A stretch of 64,000 nucleotides of DNA from Pseudomonadota bacterium (GTDB lineage Bacteria > Desulfobacterota > Desulfobacteria > Desulfobacterales > Desulfobacteraceae): contig JAHJLV010000025.1 in NCBI GenBank assembly GCA_018821535.1, forward strand, positions 62,001-126,000, given 5' to 3'. This document shows positions 1 through 10,000 of the stretch, in pieces. The notes under the pieces were generated by a model. That model saw nothing but the letters and a program-made list of their open reading frames with translations, was not told the DNA's origin and searched no databases. Position numbers and translations under genes: made by a program. The first letter of the stretch is position 1. Every line of letters starts with the position of its first letter.

Positions 1-450
1 AAAAAACGGCTGGTGGCCATTGGTGGTCTGGGGGCTGTGGGTGCGGGTGTGGCCTTGATTTTTCTTATGTTCGGTGCTCCGGACATTGCCCTGACCCAGC
101 TGCTGGTGGAAACCCTGACCGTTATCATTTTCTCTCTGGTGCTGCTTCGCCTGCCGCTTCTGCGCACGGTCCGAAAAAGATCGCGCTCCAGAAACCTGTT
201 TGATGCGGGCTTGTCCATCTGCGCCGGAATTCTGGTCACCAGTTTTCTGATGGGGCTTTTGCAGGTTCCTCTGGATCGAAACCTGACCACTTTTTTTGAA
301 CACTACAGTTATGTTGCCGCCCATGGCCGCAATATTGTCAATGTGATTCTGGTGGATTTCAGAAGTCTGGACACACTCGGGGAGATTTCCGTGGTGGTGC
401 TGGCAGCATGGGCCGGTGTGGTGCTGATCCGCCGGCAGGAGAAAGAATAG
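1..450 (+). CDS. mrpA: Na+/H+ antiporter subunit MrpA, C-terminal part (5' partial)
   Basis: The reading frame is open to the left edge, so only the last ~149 residues are visible. They match the C-terminal domain of MrpA/MnhA: the GAPDIALTQLLVETLTV helix and the FRSLDTLGEI motif near the end are hallmarks of this region in Mrp antiporters and related hydrogenase subunits. Four or so membrane segments are visible. MrpA is the large NuoL-like subunit of the cytoplasmic-membrane Mrp complex, which exchanges Na+ for H+. It is followed directly by mrpB (stop and start abut), as in canonical operons. Because mrpB is a separate gene, this is the seven-gene (group 1) layout. The GTG at 13 is not a real start. 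Confidence 0.88.
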   Translation, partial: KKRLVAIGGLGAVGAGVALIFLMFGAPDIALTQLLVETLTVIIFSLVLLRLPLLRTVRKRSRSRNLFDAGLSICAGILVTSFLMGLLQVPLDRNLTTFFEHYSYVAAHGRNIVNVILVDFRSLDTLGEISVVVLAAWAGVVLIRRQEKE

Positions 451-849
451 ATGCAGTCGATTATTTTAAAAACAGCCACTCGCCTGATGGTCGGGTTGAT
501 GCTGGTCTTTGCGGTCTATCTGCTGCTGCGGGGACACCATGAGCCTGGCGGCGGATTTGTGGCAGCTTTAGTCTCGGGCACTGCGTTTGCCCTTTTTGCC
601 ATTACTGAAGGACCGGCTCAGCTCAGACGGGCCATTCGTGTCCGGCCGTCTGTCATTGCCATGACAGGGCTTGCTGTGGCAGCAGCAGCCGGATTCCCGG
701 CGCTTTTCGCGGGAATGCCCTATCTGACCGGTATCTGGTGGAAAATCGGCGAAATTTCGCTGGGAACGCCGCTGATTTTTGATGTGGGCGTTTTTCTGGC
801 CGTACTGGGCGCCATTGTGTCGCTCTTGCTGGCTCTGGAGGAAAACTGA
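451..849 (+). CDS. mrpB: Na+/H+ antiporter subunit MrpB
   Basis: This 132-residue membrane protein has about four hydrophobic helices and the MrpB/MnhB signature around residues 28-45 (HHEPGGGFVAALV). A second typical stretch, with GTPLIFDVGVFLAV, lies near the C terminus. It is a small structural subunit of the Mrp Na+/H+ antiporter in the inner membrane. The ATG abuts the mrpA stop and one base separates its stop from mrpC, so translation is probably coupled. Length is normal for the family. Confidence 0.9.
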   Translation: MQSIILKTATRLMVGLMLVFAVYLLLRGHHEPGGGFVAALVSGTAFALFAITEGPAQLRRAIRVRPSVIAMTGLAVAAAAGFPALFAGMPYLTGIWWKIGEISLGTPLIFDVGVFLAVLGAIVSLLLALEEN

Positions 850-850
850 T

Positions 851-1228
851 ATGGAAGCCTTGCTGGCGATGCTTGTGGGCCTGATAACCGCCGCGGCCTT
901 TTACCTGATGCTCTCCGGCATGCTGGTCCGGTTTGTGTTCGGGTTCACCCTGATGGGCAATGCTGTGAATCTGCTGATTTTCACTGCCGGGCGCCTGACC
1001 CATTCAGATCCGCCCCTGATTGAGCCGGGACAGACCGGGCTGGCCGGTCCAGTGGCCAATGCGCTGCCCCAGGCCCTGATATTGACGGCCATTGTCATCG
1101 GGTTTGCCATGGTCACGTTTCTGCTGATCCTGCTGTATCGGACCCATCACCAGACCGGTACGCTGGATGCAGATCAGGACGCTTTTCTGACAGAGATTTC
1201 CCTGTCTGAAAAAGGGAAGGTATCATGA
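851..1228 (+). CDS. mrpC: Na+/H+ antiporter subunit MrpC (NuoK-like)
   Basis: This 125-residue protein has three predicted membrane helices and is homologous in family terms to NuoK of complex I. The GFTLMGNAVNLLIF helix and the DPLPQALILTAIVIGFA-type segment (here with NALPQALILTAIVIGFA) are characteristic. The frame is open further upstream, but ATG 851 sits one base after the mrpB stop and begins the normal MEALLA N terminus, so I chose it. The last four bases overlap mrpD. Confidence 0.9.
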   Translation: MEALLAMLVGLITAAAFYLMLSGMLVRFVFGFTLMGNAVNLLIFTAGRLTHSDPPLIEPGQTGLAGPVANALPQALILTAIVIGFAMVTFLLILLYRTHHQTGTLDADQDAFLTEISLSEKGKVS

Positions 1229-2721
1229 ACCTGCTGCTGATTCTTCCCATTCTGCTGCCCATGGTCATGGCAATGATCTCGGTGTTAACCGGTCTGGACA
1301 GGGCCAGGTCCGGCATGCTGGCTGTTTTCGGGGCATTGCTCCATCTGTGTGCAAGCGGATTTCTGCTGGCAACCGTGGTGGATCATCAGGTGCTGGTGCT
1401 GTGGATGGGCAACTGGCCTGCGCCTGCTGGAATCTGTCTGGTGGCGGATTACCTGAGCGCAGCCATGGTGCTGATCACTTCTGTGATCTATCTTGCGGTC
1501 ATGGTCTACTCGGGAAAAGAGATTACCCCTCATCAGCGCCGGTCCGGATACTATCCCTTGATGCAGTTTTTGACTGCTGCCATCTGCGGGGCCTTTCTTA
1601 CAGGTGACCTGTTCAACCTGTATGTCTGGTTTGAATTGATTCTCATGGCTTCTTTCGGGATCATGATCATGGAAAATCCTGGAAGCCGCCTGACCAGCGC
1701 AGTCAAATATGTGACCATGAATCTGTTGTCCACAGTGTTCCTGATTATGGCCATCGGGTTGATTTACGGTTTGACCGGAACCTTGAACATGGCAGACCTG
1801 CATGAAAAGGTGGCCCAGGTTGACAATACTGCCCTGGTAACCGGCGCTGCCTTGCTGCTCATGATGGCCTTTGCCATTAAATCCGCACTTTTTCCGCTGT
1901 TTTTCTGGCTGCCGGCAACCTATCACACGCTGCCGGTGCCGGTGGCGGCTTTTTTTGCAGGGATGCTGACCAAGGTGGGGGTTTATGCTCTGATCCGTTT
2001 GTTTACCCTGGTATTTGTCACAGATGTTGCCGTGACCCATACCCTTTTGATGGTCATGGCAGTGCTGACCATGGTGTCCGGGGTGGCGGCTGCCGCCTCA
2101 CAGATGGATATCCGCAGGATACTGTCGTTTCACATTATCAGTCAGGTGGGATACATGGTTCTGGGGCTGGCTGTTTTCACTCCCCTTGCCCTTGCCGGAA
2201 CCCTCGTTTACCTGATCCATCATATCATTGTCAAAGCCAACCTGTTTCTGGTGAGCGGACTGATCCAGAGGGCCACCGGGTCTTTTGATCTCAAACAGAC
2301 GGGCGGGTTGTATCAGACCCATGGCCTGCTGTCCCTGGGATTTTTTATCCCGGCATTTTCTCTGGCAGGGTTTCCGCCCTTGTCTGGTTTCTGGGCCAAG
2401 CTGCTGATTATTTACGCCTGCCTGGAGGCAGGGCATTATTTTCTGGGTGCAACAGCCGCCGTTGTTGGGCTGATGACGGTTTTTTCCATGATCAAGATCT
2501 GGACTGAAGCGTTCTGGAAAAAAAAGGCACTGCCTGTGGACAGCCCGGTTGAACCCCTTGTGGATATTCCTTTCCAGCTCATGGGCCCGGTGCTGTGTCT
2601 GTGCCTGCTGACGGTTCTGATCGGCGTGTTTATGGAGCCGGTTCTCAAATTTGCCCTGGTGGCAGGCGAACAGTTGATGTCCCCCCATCAGTATGTGCTT
2701 GCTGTCAAAGGAGGTGGCTGA
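1225..2721 (+). CDS. mrpD: Na+/H+ antiporter subunit MrpD (NuoN-like)
   Basis: This 498-residue polytopic protein belongs to the proton-conducting membrane transporter family (NuoL/M/N, MrpA/D). About 14 hydrophobic segments are visible. The conserved FNLYVWFELILMASFGI segment, the ion-path lysine region (MAFAIKSALFPLFFWLP) and the histidine-containing LIHHIIVKANLFL helix are present. MrpD is one of the two large transport subunits of the antiporter. The start ATG overlaps the mrpC stop and the stop TGA overlaps the mrpE ATG. Length is typical, with no sign of damage. Confidence 0.92.
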   Translation: MNLLLILPILLPMVMAMISVLTGLDRARSGMLAVFGALLHLCASGFLLATVVDHQVLVLWMGNWPAPAGICLVADYLSAAMVLITSVIYLAVMVYSGKEITPHQRRSGYYPLMQFLTAAICGAFLTGDLFNLYVWFELILMASFGIMIMENPGSRLTSAVKYVTMNLLSTVFLIMAIGLIYGLTGTLNMADLHEKVAQVDNTALVTGAALLLMMAFAIKSALFPLFFWLPATYHTLPVPVAAFFAGMLTKVGVYALIRLFTLVFVTDVAVTHTLLMVMAVLTMVSGVAAAASQMDIRRILSFHIISQVGYMVLGLAVFTPLALAGTLVYLIHHIIVKANLFLVSGLIQRATGSFDLKQTGGLYQTHGLLSLGFFIPAFSLAGFPPLSGFWAKLLIIYACLEAGHYFLGATAAVVGLMTVFSMIKIWTEAFWKKKALPVDSPVEPLVDIPFQLMGPVLCLCLLTVLIGVFMEPVLKFALVAGEQLMSPHQYVLAVKGGG

Positions 2722-3197
2722 TGCCGTTGTTTATTCTGAATATTTTTCTGGCAGCTGTTCTGATGGTGCTGACCGGCAGCGGCAGTATCAGTGTCTTTTT
2801 TCTGGGGTTTGCCCTGGGATATGTTATTTTATGGGTGACCAGCCCCTTGTATCCGCAGACCCGGTATTTTAAAAAACTGCCCAAAGTTCTCAGCCTGGTG
2901 CTTTATTTTTTAAAAGAGCTTCTGGTCTCCAACCTGCGGGTTCTGTGGGAAGTGATCACGCCCCGCCATATCAGCCGACCGGGGATTATCGGCGTTCCCC
3001 TGAGTGCCCGGACAGATCTGGAAATTTTCATGGTGGCCAATCTGCTGTCCCTTACGCCGGGAACACTGAGTGTGGACCTGTCTGAAGACCGCAAAATTCT
3101 GTTTGTTCATGTCATGTTTCTGGAGGATGCCCAGGCAGCAAAAGCCGGGATTAAAAATGGTCTGGAAAAGCGGGTTCTGGAGGTGATGCAGCCATGA
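2721..3197 (+). CDS. mrpE: Na+/H+ antiporter subunit MrpE
   Basis: This 158-residue protein has N-terminal membrane helices and a soluble C-terminal part containing the MVANLLSLTPGTLSVDL motif typical of MrpE/MnhE. An alternative in-frame start lies upstream inside mrpD. ATG 2721 overlaps the mrpD stop, follows GAGGTGG, and gives the usual N terminus, so I prefer it. MrpE is needed for assembly or full activity of Mrp complexes. The end overlaps mrpF by four bases. Confidence 0.9.
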   Translation: MPLFILNIFLAAVLMVLTGSGSISVFFLGFALGYVILWVTSPLYPQTRYFKKLPKVLSLVLYFLKELLVSNLRVLWEVITPRHISRPGIIGVPLSARTDLEIFMVANLLSLTPGTLSVDLSEDRKILFVHVMFLEDAQAAKAGIKNGLEKRVLEVMQP

Positions 3198-3550
3198 TGA
3201 CAGGAGAAACGTTTTTATCGGTTGCTGTGCAGGCTGCCATGGGTATGCTGCTGGTCGGGATGGTCATGGTGCTGTTCCGGCTGGCAAAAGGTCCTGGTGC
3301 AGCCGACCGCGTGATTGCAATGGATCTTCTGTCTGTTCTGGTGGTGGCTTTTCTGGTGGTGCTGTCCATCCACACCCGAAAAACCTCCTATATGGATGTT
3401 GCCATTGCCTATGCCTGCATTGCATTTTTAGGAACCATTGCTCTGGTGCGGTTCATCCACCGGGCATCTGTTCAGAAACAGCTTCGCCAAAAACAAAAAA
3501 CGCCTGCACGCCCGCTGCCGGATCATTCAGGAGAAAAAAACCATGATTGA
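3194..3550 (+). CDS. mrpF: Na+/H+ antiporter subunit MrpF
   Basis: This 118-residue protein has three membrane helices and the MrpF motif LAKGPGAADRVIAMDLLS after helix 1, followed by the YMDVAIAYACIAFLGTIA segment. It is a small subunit of the Mrp antiporter. It starts inside the mrpE stop region and overlaps mrpG by eight bases. The basic C-terminal tail is a bit longer than in many homologues. Confidence 0.9.
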   Translation: MMTGETFLSVAVQAAMGMLLVGMVMVLFRLAKGPGAADRVIAMDLLSVLVVAFLVVLSIHTRKTSYMDVAIAYACIAFLGTIALVRFIHRASVQKQLRQKQKTPARPLPDHSGEKNHD

Positions 3551-3896
3551 GTATATCAGCGGTCTGTTGGTGATCATTGGCAGCTTTTTCTGTCTGGTGG
3601 CATCTGTCGGGCTGATCCGGCTGCCGGATGTGCTGACCCGCATGCATGCTGCCACAAAGGCAGGATCGCTGGGTGCAGGTCTGCTGGTGACGGCCCATGC
3701 CCTTTTGTACCCGCAGCTGGGGATTTCCCTGCGGGCCGTTACCATTGTTGCGCTGCTGCTGTTCACAGCGCCGGTGGCAGCCCACCTGATTGGCCGGACA
3801 GCGTATCGAAGCGGCGAAGCATTGTCTGACAGAACCTGGATTGATGAACTCAAGGGGCAGAACAACGCCCTGGATGACCACCCGCCTTCTGATTGA
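3543..3896 (+). CDS. mrpG: Na+/H+ antiporter subunit MrpG
   Basis: This 117-residue protein has three membrane helices and the MrpG/MnhG signature IRLPDVLTRMHAATKAGSLG, followed by LLFTAPVAAHLIGRTAYRSG. ATG 3543 follows AGGAGAAAAAAACC and overlaps the end of mrpF; an upstream in-frame ATG at 3438 would overlap mrpF by more than 100 bases and is unlikely. It is the last gene of the operon and completes the canonical A-to-G order. Confidence 0.92.
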   Translation: MIEYISGLLVIIGSFFCLVASVGLIRLPDVLTRMHAATKAGSLGAGLLVTAHALLYPQLGISLRAVTIVALLLFTAPVAAHLIGRTAYRSGEALSDRTWIDELKGQNNALDDHPPSD

Positions 3897-3975
3897 TTCA
3901 AATACAGGCCAGATGATAGGAAAACAATCCAGAATCGGTCTGCACCGGGCTTACACTGGTGCATCAAATACTGAA

Positions 3976-3993
3976 GTGGTGTATTTGCACCAC
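3976..3993 (+). terminator. weak hairpin after mrp operon
   Basis: A GTGGTG/CACCAC stem with a six-base loop lies about 80 bases after mrpG. The following sequence (GTGGTTTATTTG) is only modestly T-rich, so terminator function is uncertain. Confidence 0.3.
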
Positions 3994-4076
3994 CGATAGT
4001 GGTTTATTTGAACCGGAACTGAAAGGTGCCACCAAAATAACATCTTGAAATAACATTATTTTTTTAGAATATTGAG

Positions 4077-4093
4077 TTGGCCTCATTATTGCT
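4077..4093 (+). promoter_or_regulatory. candidate sigma-54 (-24/-12) promoter
   Basis: The sequence TTGGCCTCATTATTGCT carries the invariant GG and GC dinucleotides with the 12-base offset required of RpoN promoters, plus the TTGC element. It lies about 55-70 bases before the probable start of the envelope operon, a sensible distance. No enhancer-binding protein gene is adjacent and I saw no clear upstream activator repeats. This is a pattern match only. Confidence 0.6.
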
Positions 4094-4148
4094 ATATCCT
4101 GTCCATATTTAATTACAACAGCTTAATATGAAAAGAGAGGGAGTAACG

Positions 4149-5747
4149 GTGGACAGAAAATTTTTACAAAAAATCCTATGTGTCATTCTGGCTTTATCGT
4201 GTTCTGTTTCAATCCTTTTTGCAGGGGACAATCTGCATATATCCAATGAATTTTCATTGACACACAACGAGGTCTCAGGCCCGGGAAAGGCAAGTTCTTC
4301 CTTGACCGAAGGACTTCGATATATGAATGTTCTGGGTGTGTCCGGATATGGGCAGTCTCAGGGATTTGACTATAGTTTCAACATCGGCGGCAAAGCCACG
4401 GATGATCTGCGAAATGATGCCAAACAGCTTTCGCTCACCAATTTTCAGTTCAGGGCAAGCGATAAAAGTAATACACTGAATCTTGGCGATACCTTTGAGT
4501 CTTTTTCCCAGTATTCGTTGAGCACCTCTCTGAAGGGGGTCTCCTACAGATTCTATGATGAAAGCGCCAATACGCCGGATTTTACCATTGTAACCGGACT
4601 GGTGTATCCGAGATGGGACAATGTCTGGCGGGATCATGAAACAAAGACCGTTGAGCGTCAGGCCATTGGCGGACGAATAAAATATAATTTCACCCCGGAT
4701 TTTTTTGCAGGCGTTAATGTGGTCGGCCTGGATGATGACAGACGTGTCAGAACGACAGATTCCCTGTATAACAGCATGGTGTATTCACTTGACCTGGAAT
4801 ATCGTCCCATCCCCGGACTGACACTCAAGACCGAATCCGCCTTTAATACCACCAAGGTATCCGAAGGAGAAGGCATTGACTACACGACCCGCCACGGACA
4901 TGCCCATAAATTTGAAGCAGTAGGGGATGGCGGTCCCAGCCGGGTCAATCTTGAGTATGAGCGGACTGATCCGAATTTTCAGGCCCTTCTAGGATCGGCA
5001 ACACCGGACAGGGAAAAGGCAAAGGCGCGGTGGCGGTATCGGTACAGCAAAACCCTCACCGTTAACTCAGGTTTCCTGTGGTTTCGAGACAATCTGGAGC
5101 ACCAGCGGTCCTTCACCACCCATAACTACAGGCCCGAGATCGGGGTCAGTGTCCGAAGAGTGTTTGACCGGCAATATTCAACCGCTGGTCTGACCTATAA
5201 ATTCGATCGCAAATATGGCGGGACAAGCAGCACATCCAATCATATTACCAATTTTAATTACAGGGATCGGTTTGGAATTTTTGACAGTGACACCAATATC
5301 GGCTACACTCTGTATGATACAGAAACCCGTGTGATCGACAGCCGGCAGTACACCTATAATACAATGCTCAGTTCACGGCATACGCTGGACAAGGTGATCC
5401 TCAAACCGTCCTTGTCTCTAGGGGGATGGACTGCCAGTGATGAGCTTGCGGATACAAGAGATATCATTTATGAGTATTCCATCGGGCTGGGTATGGATAT
5501 CCCGGACCACAAAATTACTTCTGATTTGAGGATCGGCATGAGCAAGCTTGAAAAAGAAGCTGCGGGAACAGATGACTCGCTTCGGTCTTTTGCCAATTTG
5601 AGTCTGTATTATCGGCCTGATTTTCTGGCAAAGCTCAATTACGGGATGCTGTTTTTACGGGCAGGACTTAATGATTTCAGCTATACCACAGGAACTCGGG
5701 ATTTCAGGGAAACCAGCGTCACAACCGGATTGAATATTCAGTTTTAG
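4149..5747 (+). CDS. outer-membrane beta-barrel protein, function unknown
   Basis: After a signal peptide (VILALSCSVSILFAG), the protein consists of alternating hydrophobic/polar strands rich in Tyr, Arg and Asp. It ends in LNIQF, the terminal-phenylalanine signature recognised by the BAM complex. It therefore looks like a ~16-18-strand outer-membrane barrel, but I do not recognise a porin family. GTG 4149 is preceded by AGAGAGGGAG at good spacing, so I prefer it to the ATG at 4128, which has no ribosome site. It is first in a three-gene cluster with two secreted proteins (gaps of 10 and 11 bases). The barrel could be the outer-membrane anchor or pore of a complex made with them; that is inference. 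Confidence 0.75.
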   Translation: MDRKFLQKILCVILALSCSVSILFAGDNLHISNEFSLTHNEVSGPGKASSSLTEGLRYMNVLGVSGYGQSQGFDYSFNIGGKATDDLRNDAKQLSLTNFQFRASDKSNTLNLGDTFESFSQYSLSTSLKGVSYRFYDESANTPDFTIVTGLVYPRWDNVWRDHETKTVERQAIGGRIKYNFTPDFFAGVNVVGLDDDRRVRTTDSLYNSMVYSLDLEYRPIPGLTLKTESAFNTTKVSEGEGIDYTTRHGHAHKFEAVGDGGPSRVNLEYERTDPNFQALLGSATPDREKAKARWRYRYSKTLTVNSGFLWFRDNLEHQRSFTTHNYRPEIGVSVRRVFDRQYSTAGLTYKFDRKYGGTSSTSNHITNFNYRDRFGIFDSDTNIGYTLYDTETRVIDSRQYTYNTMLSSRHTLDKVILKPSLSLGGWTASDELADTRDIIYEYSIGLGMDIPDHKITSDLRIGMSKLEKEAAGTDDSLRSFANLSLYYRPDFLAKLNYGMLFLRAGLNDFSYTTGTRDFRETSVTTGLNIQF

Positions 5748-5757
5748 GGAGGAAGAT

Positions 5758-7062
5758 ATGAAAGCAATAAAATTAAATCTCGTCATGGTGTTTTTGATCG
5801 TTATTTTTTCCGGAACAAATGCCGCTGCCAAATGGTGGATATTCGGTCAGTCCAACGATGAGGTGAGCATCAATTATCTGTATCTGAACAAGATCAGCTA
5901 TGATGAAAGCGGGCCTGAAGTTACGGTTTACAGAGAAACCCTTCAGGACGGGTTGATTCATTTAACCGGCAGGGCAGGTGTCAGAAAGGGGAAAATCGGC
6001 GGCATCCGGGTGACGACGGACAATAAAGACACCTGGCAGGAGGCCAGATTCTCGGATAATGGGGCTTTTGAATTCAGTTTCCGTCCGGAGATGAACAAGG
6101 CCTATGTCCTGTTTGTGGAGATCATGGACACTGCCGGCAAGACAAATGATATTGAAGCAACCCGGAAGGTTGTGAAATTATCAGACCAGAATATCACGGG
6201 GCTGGTAAAAGAAACGCTGGACAGCATGATTGATGCGTATCAAAGTGAAGATGCGGCCGGTTTCATGAAATATGTCAGTGATACATTCACCGGAGACGAG
6301 ATGAATCTTGACCGGGCTATCAGAAGAGATTTCAATGCATTTGACGGGATCAGCTTAAGATATACCCTGAACAATATCACGGCTGGAACCGGGGGCATGG
6401 TGTACGTATCCATAAGCTTTGCGCGGTCCGTGATCTCCACCCGGGACGGAAGACCCTATACAGACAAGGGAATCACGGAATTTGTCTTTCAGCTTGGCCC
6501 GGCACGGGTGTACAATATGAAAAACCCCTTGATTTTCGGCCTGAGTGATGCGGAAAATGTTGCCACAGGAACGGTCAGTTCCTCGTCAGGAGAATTGAAT
6601 ATCACCCTGAATGAAAAAAATGAAGTCCGGCTTACCGAAAGCGGAACATCAGTGGGAAGCAATGTGATCAGCGGTACAACGACCCTCCGGACAACCAACC
6701 CGGTCAATAATTTTCAGGGGTTTATTTTTGCAGATGAAGATGTTACCACGGAAACTGATGGCGGAAATATCGTCGGGGATTTTGGCATGGCAATTGAAGC
6801 TGGCGGACCCATCATATTCACTCTTCTGCGCACAGGGGTTCTGGCCAAAGTCAAAACCGGGACCCGTATCGAGCAGATCACCACGGCAGATGAATCCGGG
6901 TATGTCAATTCTGTGGACCCGGGTGTCGGAGACAGTGTTATTTTCAAACTTTCCAACAACACCTATGCGGCCATGGAAATCATGAATGTAACCGGTGGCG
7001 GCTACCCGTTTTACGGCACCATCAAATATAAATATCAACCAGATGGCACAAGAAATTTTTAA
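5758..7062 (+). CDS. secreted protein with NTF2-like middle domain, unknown
   Basis: This 434-residue protein has a clear signal peptide (LVMVFLIVIFSGTNAAA). Residues ~30-140 look like an Ig/beta-sandwich module (TVYRETLQDGLIHLTGRAGV onward). Residues ~150-265 resemble an NTF2/SnoaL-like fold, beginning with a helix (VKETLDSMIDAYQSED) followed by FTGDEMNLDRAIRRDF and beta strands. The remaining ~170 residues are beta-rich. A related NTF2-like module closes the next gene's product, suggesting the two proteins are partners. No catalytic motif was seen. It lies 10 bases after the barrel gene, with ribosome site GGGAGGAAG. Confidence 0.7.
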   Translation: MKAIKLNLVMVFLIVIFSGTNAAAKWWIFGQSNDEVSINYLYLNKISYDESGPEVTVYRETLQDGLIHLTGRAGVRKGKIGGIRVTTDNKDTWQEARFSDNGAFEFSFRPEMNKAYVLFVEIMDTAGKTNDIEATRKVVKLSDQNITGLVKETLDSMIDAYQSEDAAGFMKYVSDTFTGDEMNLDRAIRRDFNAFDGISLRYTLNNITAGTGGMVYVSISFARSVISTRDGRPYTDKGITEFVFQLGPARVYNMKNPLIFGLSDAENVATGTVSSSSGELNITLNEKNEVRLTESGTSVGSNVISGTTTLRTTNPVNNFQGFIFADEDVTTETDGGNIVGDFGMAIEAGGPIIFTLLRTGVLAKVKTGTRIEQITTADESGYVNSVDPGVGDSVIFKLSNNTYAAMEIMNVTGGGYPFYGTIKYKYQPDGTRNF

Positions 7063-7073
7063 GGGTTGAAAAC

Positions 7074-10000
7074 ATGATGATACGAGGGATTGTTCTTGGC
7101 TTGATGGGATTGTTGTTTGTCGCATTTTTTCCTGTCCAGGCACCTGCTGAGGAGGAAGATAAAAGCAAGGTGCTTGAAACAGCAGACAAAATTATTGGCG
7201 GATTGCCCGGCGCATTGAAAACCGGCATTGACTTCAGTAAAATGACGCCCCAGGAGCGGATCAACTGGGTTTTGAACAGTGTTGAGGATAAGGTCAAAAG
7301 TTCAGTTGTGGAAAAAACCCAGGATGCCCTTAAAGAAAAAATGGAGGCATATGCAAAAGAAGCCATCCGGGCCAGAGCCTTTATGGCGGTCGGTGCACCT
7401 CAGATCCGGCATGCCTATGCAATGGGCCAATCCTTTGACTGGTCGAAAATTGATTCGGAGATCGCATCCAGCGCCGACACCAACATGAACCGGCTGGGCG
7501 CTGGTATCAAGGCGGCCCAGGTGAGCTGGGCAACCATTCAGGCCTATCGGACAGGTGATTTTACATCCGCTGCCAAAACCCTTGGCGGAGAGATCGGTAA
7601 CCTGCTGGCAGAAGCCTATATCCCGGGATACGGATATTTCAAGGCAGGGGCGGCCATGGTTGAGCTGCTGGGAAATTATGTGCTGGATTATGCGACAGAC
7701 ACAGCAGTCGAGGGCATGCTTGATCGCCTGTACGGAATGAAGTCGGACCCGCAGGCGCTTGCAGCATGGCTTATTGACAAACCCCCTGCCTCAATCATGA
7801 AAGATATTGAGGACAAGTTTAACGATGGCATGGGCTTTGGTTATGTGTATAAAGGCCAGGGCACGGATAAGGGCGAGGCGGAAATCAAGGCCCGCATTCA
7901 AAGTGAACTGGTAAAGCTTCGTGCTGCACTGGTCACTCAGCAGAAAGAAGCTGAAAGAAGAGAAAAACAGGCCCAGAGGGAAATTGATCAATATCTGCAA
8001 AAATATCGGAACGCTGAAAAAGCCTTAAAGGCGGAAGCGGAAAGGATCAAGGCAGAAGCGGATGTGCAATTGTCGCCTGTTACGGAATTCAAGAAGAAAA
8101 TGACCGTCCTTCAGAAGGAAGATGTTCAGATCGCGATATCTCAGATTGAATCCAAAATGGGTGAAGTCAGTGGTGGACATGGTGTCCCGTATGTACCGTT
8201 TCATTATGATTCACTGATTTCTGAATTGGAATCGGTCTATTCCGAGATCAAGGATTCTCCGGGTTCCGGATATGACCGGGAAGCCATTGACCGTACGATG
8301 TCTGCCTATCGAAAAAACAGAGAAGAAGCCATTAAAACTGTTGGGACAGTCAATGCAGAAAATTGCCGTGCTGCACAGCAGCAGGTCACGGACCAATACC
8401 AGCCGACGCTGGACAGCCTTGAAAGGCAAAGAGCCGCTGAAAAGAATTACGAAAGGCGACTGCAGTTGAGTGCCCAGAAGAATGCAGTCGGCTCTCGATA
8501 CTGGGCGGAAATGTTTGCGCGGCAGGCGGCCTGCAAGACAAATACGCAAAAATTAAGTCTTGAAATGTCAGCCTTTTCCCAGGAAGAAAATATTGTGAGG
8601 CTTGAAGCCCAGGAGCGGGCGGACAGATTGATGCTCACCATTAAAGACGGGTTTGAAAAAATCGATGAAAGACTCAAGCAGGCCCGAAGGGATCGTGATG
8701 AAGCCAAAAAGGCATTGTGGGATGAAATTCATCAAACCTTGTCCTTTCCTCATTTTTTTACAAGCCCTGGCGGGTATGATCAGGCGAAAATGGGGTCGGG
8801 CGTTTCAGGAACAGCACAGAATATCCAAAAAGGAAACCTGCAGGTTTACCGTCCCGGAGAACTCCACAATGCAAGGGAAGCAACCATAAGTGCCATTGAA
8901 AAAATTAAAAAGGATCAGGAACTGATCAGCGCCTTGTCCAATAAGGAAAGAGAAAATTTAAAAAAATATCAGGCGCAAGTTCTGGCCCTTAAAAATGAAT
9001 ATGAATCCCTGGTACCGGAAAATCTTCGGAATCCGGGGGGCAGTAATTATACGCAGGAAATGCAGGAGTATCAGTCACAGGAGGATTCACGGGTCAAGGA
9101 ATACGGCAGTTCTGCAGCGGTGTTTGAACACTGGCAGATTTTCCCGCCGCCGCTGGTCCGGTTCAGGGAAGATCCGGGCACTTTTAATGTAGAACCACCC
9201 CGGTATTATGATGTCGTGCTGGCGGAACTGGATGCGCTGGCAAAATCGCGGGTTGATCGTTTTAAAAAAGCCCAGCGGGACTGGGAGCAAGAACTTCAGA
9301 CTGTTGATTTCTATGCGGATCTGGACCGTATTGCCGTTTCAATCATGACCCTGAGCGATAATATCAATGGCATGCTCGGACGCTATCTTGGAAGTTACCC
9401 GAATTTTCGCAAAAAAAACGGTGTTGAATCCATACGGGTTTCAGCAGAAGAATCAGACGGCCTGAAAGAACTGGAAAATATGGAAAAGGCATGGGAATCT
9501 GCCCGGCCCTATGTTGCGCGGATGCGAAAAAATGTGACCGCCTATGGAAAGGGGATTCAATACCTTTCCTCATTTCACAACCCCAGTGATGCCATCAAGC
9601 GCCTGTCTTATTATGAAGCTGTTCCCGGACAGATCGAGGCGCATAAGAAAAGAATGGTTGAAGGTGAGCAGCAGCGGTTGAAAACCCTAAAGATGATCGA
9701 GGATGAAATCGCCAGAATCACATCTGACATTGAATCGCTCAAGGATCCGGACAAAGCCATGAATTTTCCCATAACTCTGAGAAATCTGCGTCTGACCTTT
9801 GATCAGATCTTTAACATCATTAAAATTGACAGTGCGCGTTCATATTTCAAAGAAGAGTATGAAAAACTGCATGCTGAAATGGAAACGTATGCAAAAGAAC
9901 ATGAGGAAAAACGCAAGGTACAAATAGAGAAATCAAAACGCGAATATGAAGCACAGCTGGCAAGGGAAAAAGCGCAGGAGCGACTGAAGAATGAAGAAAT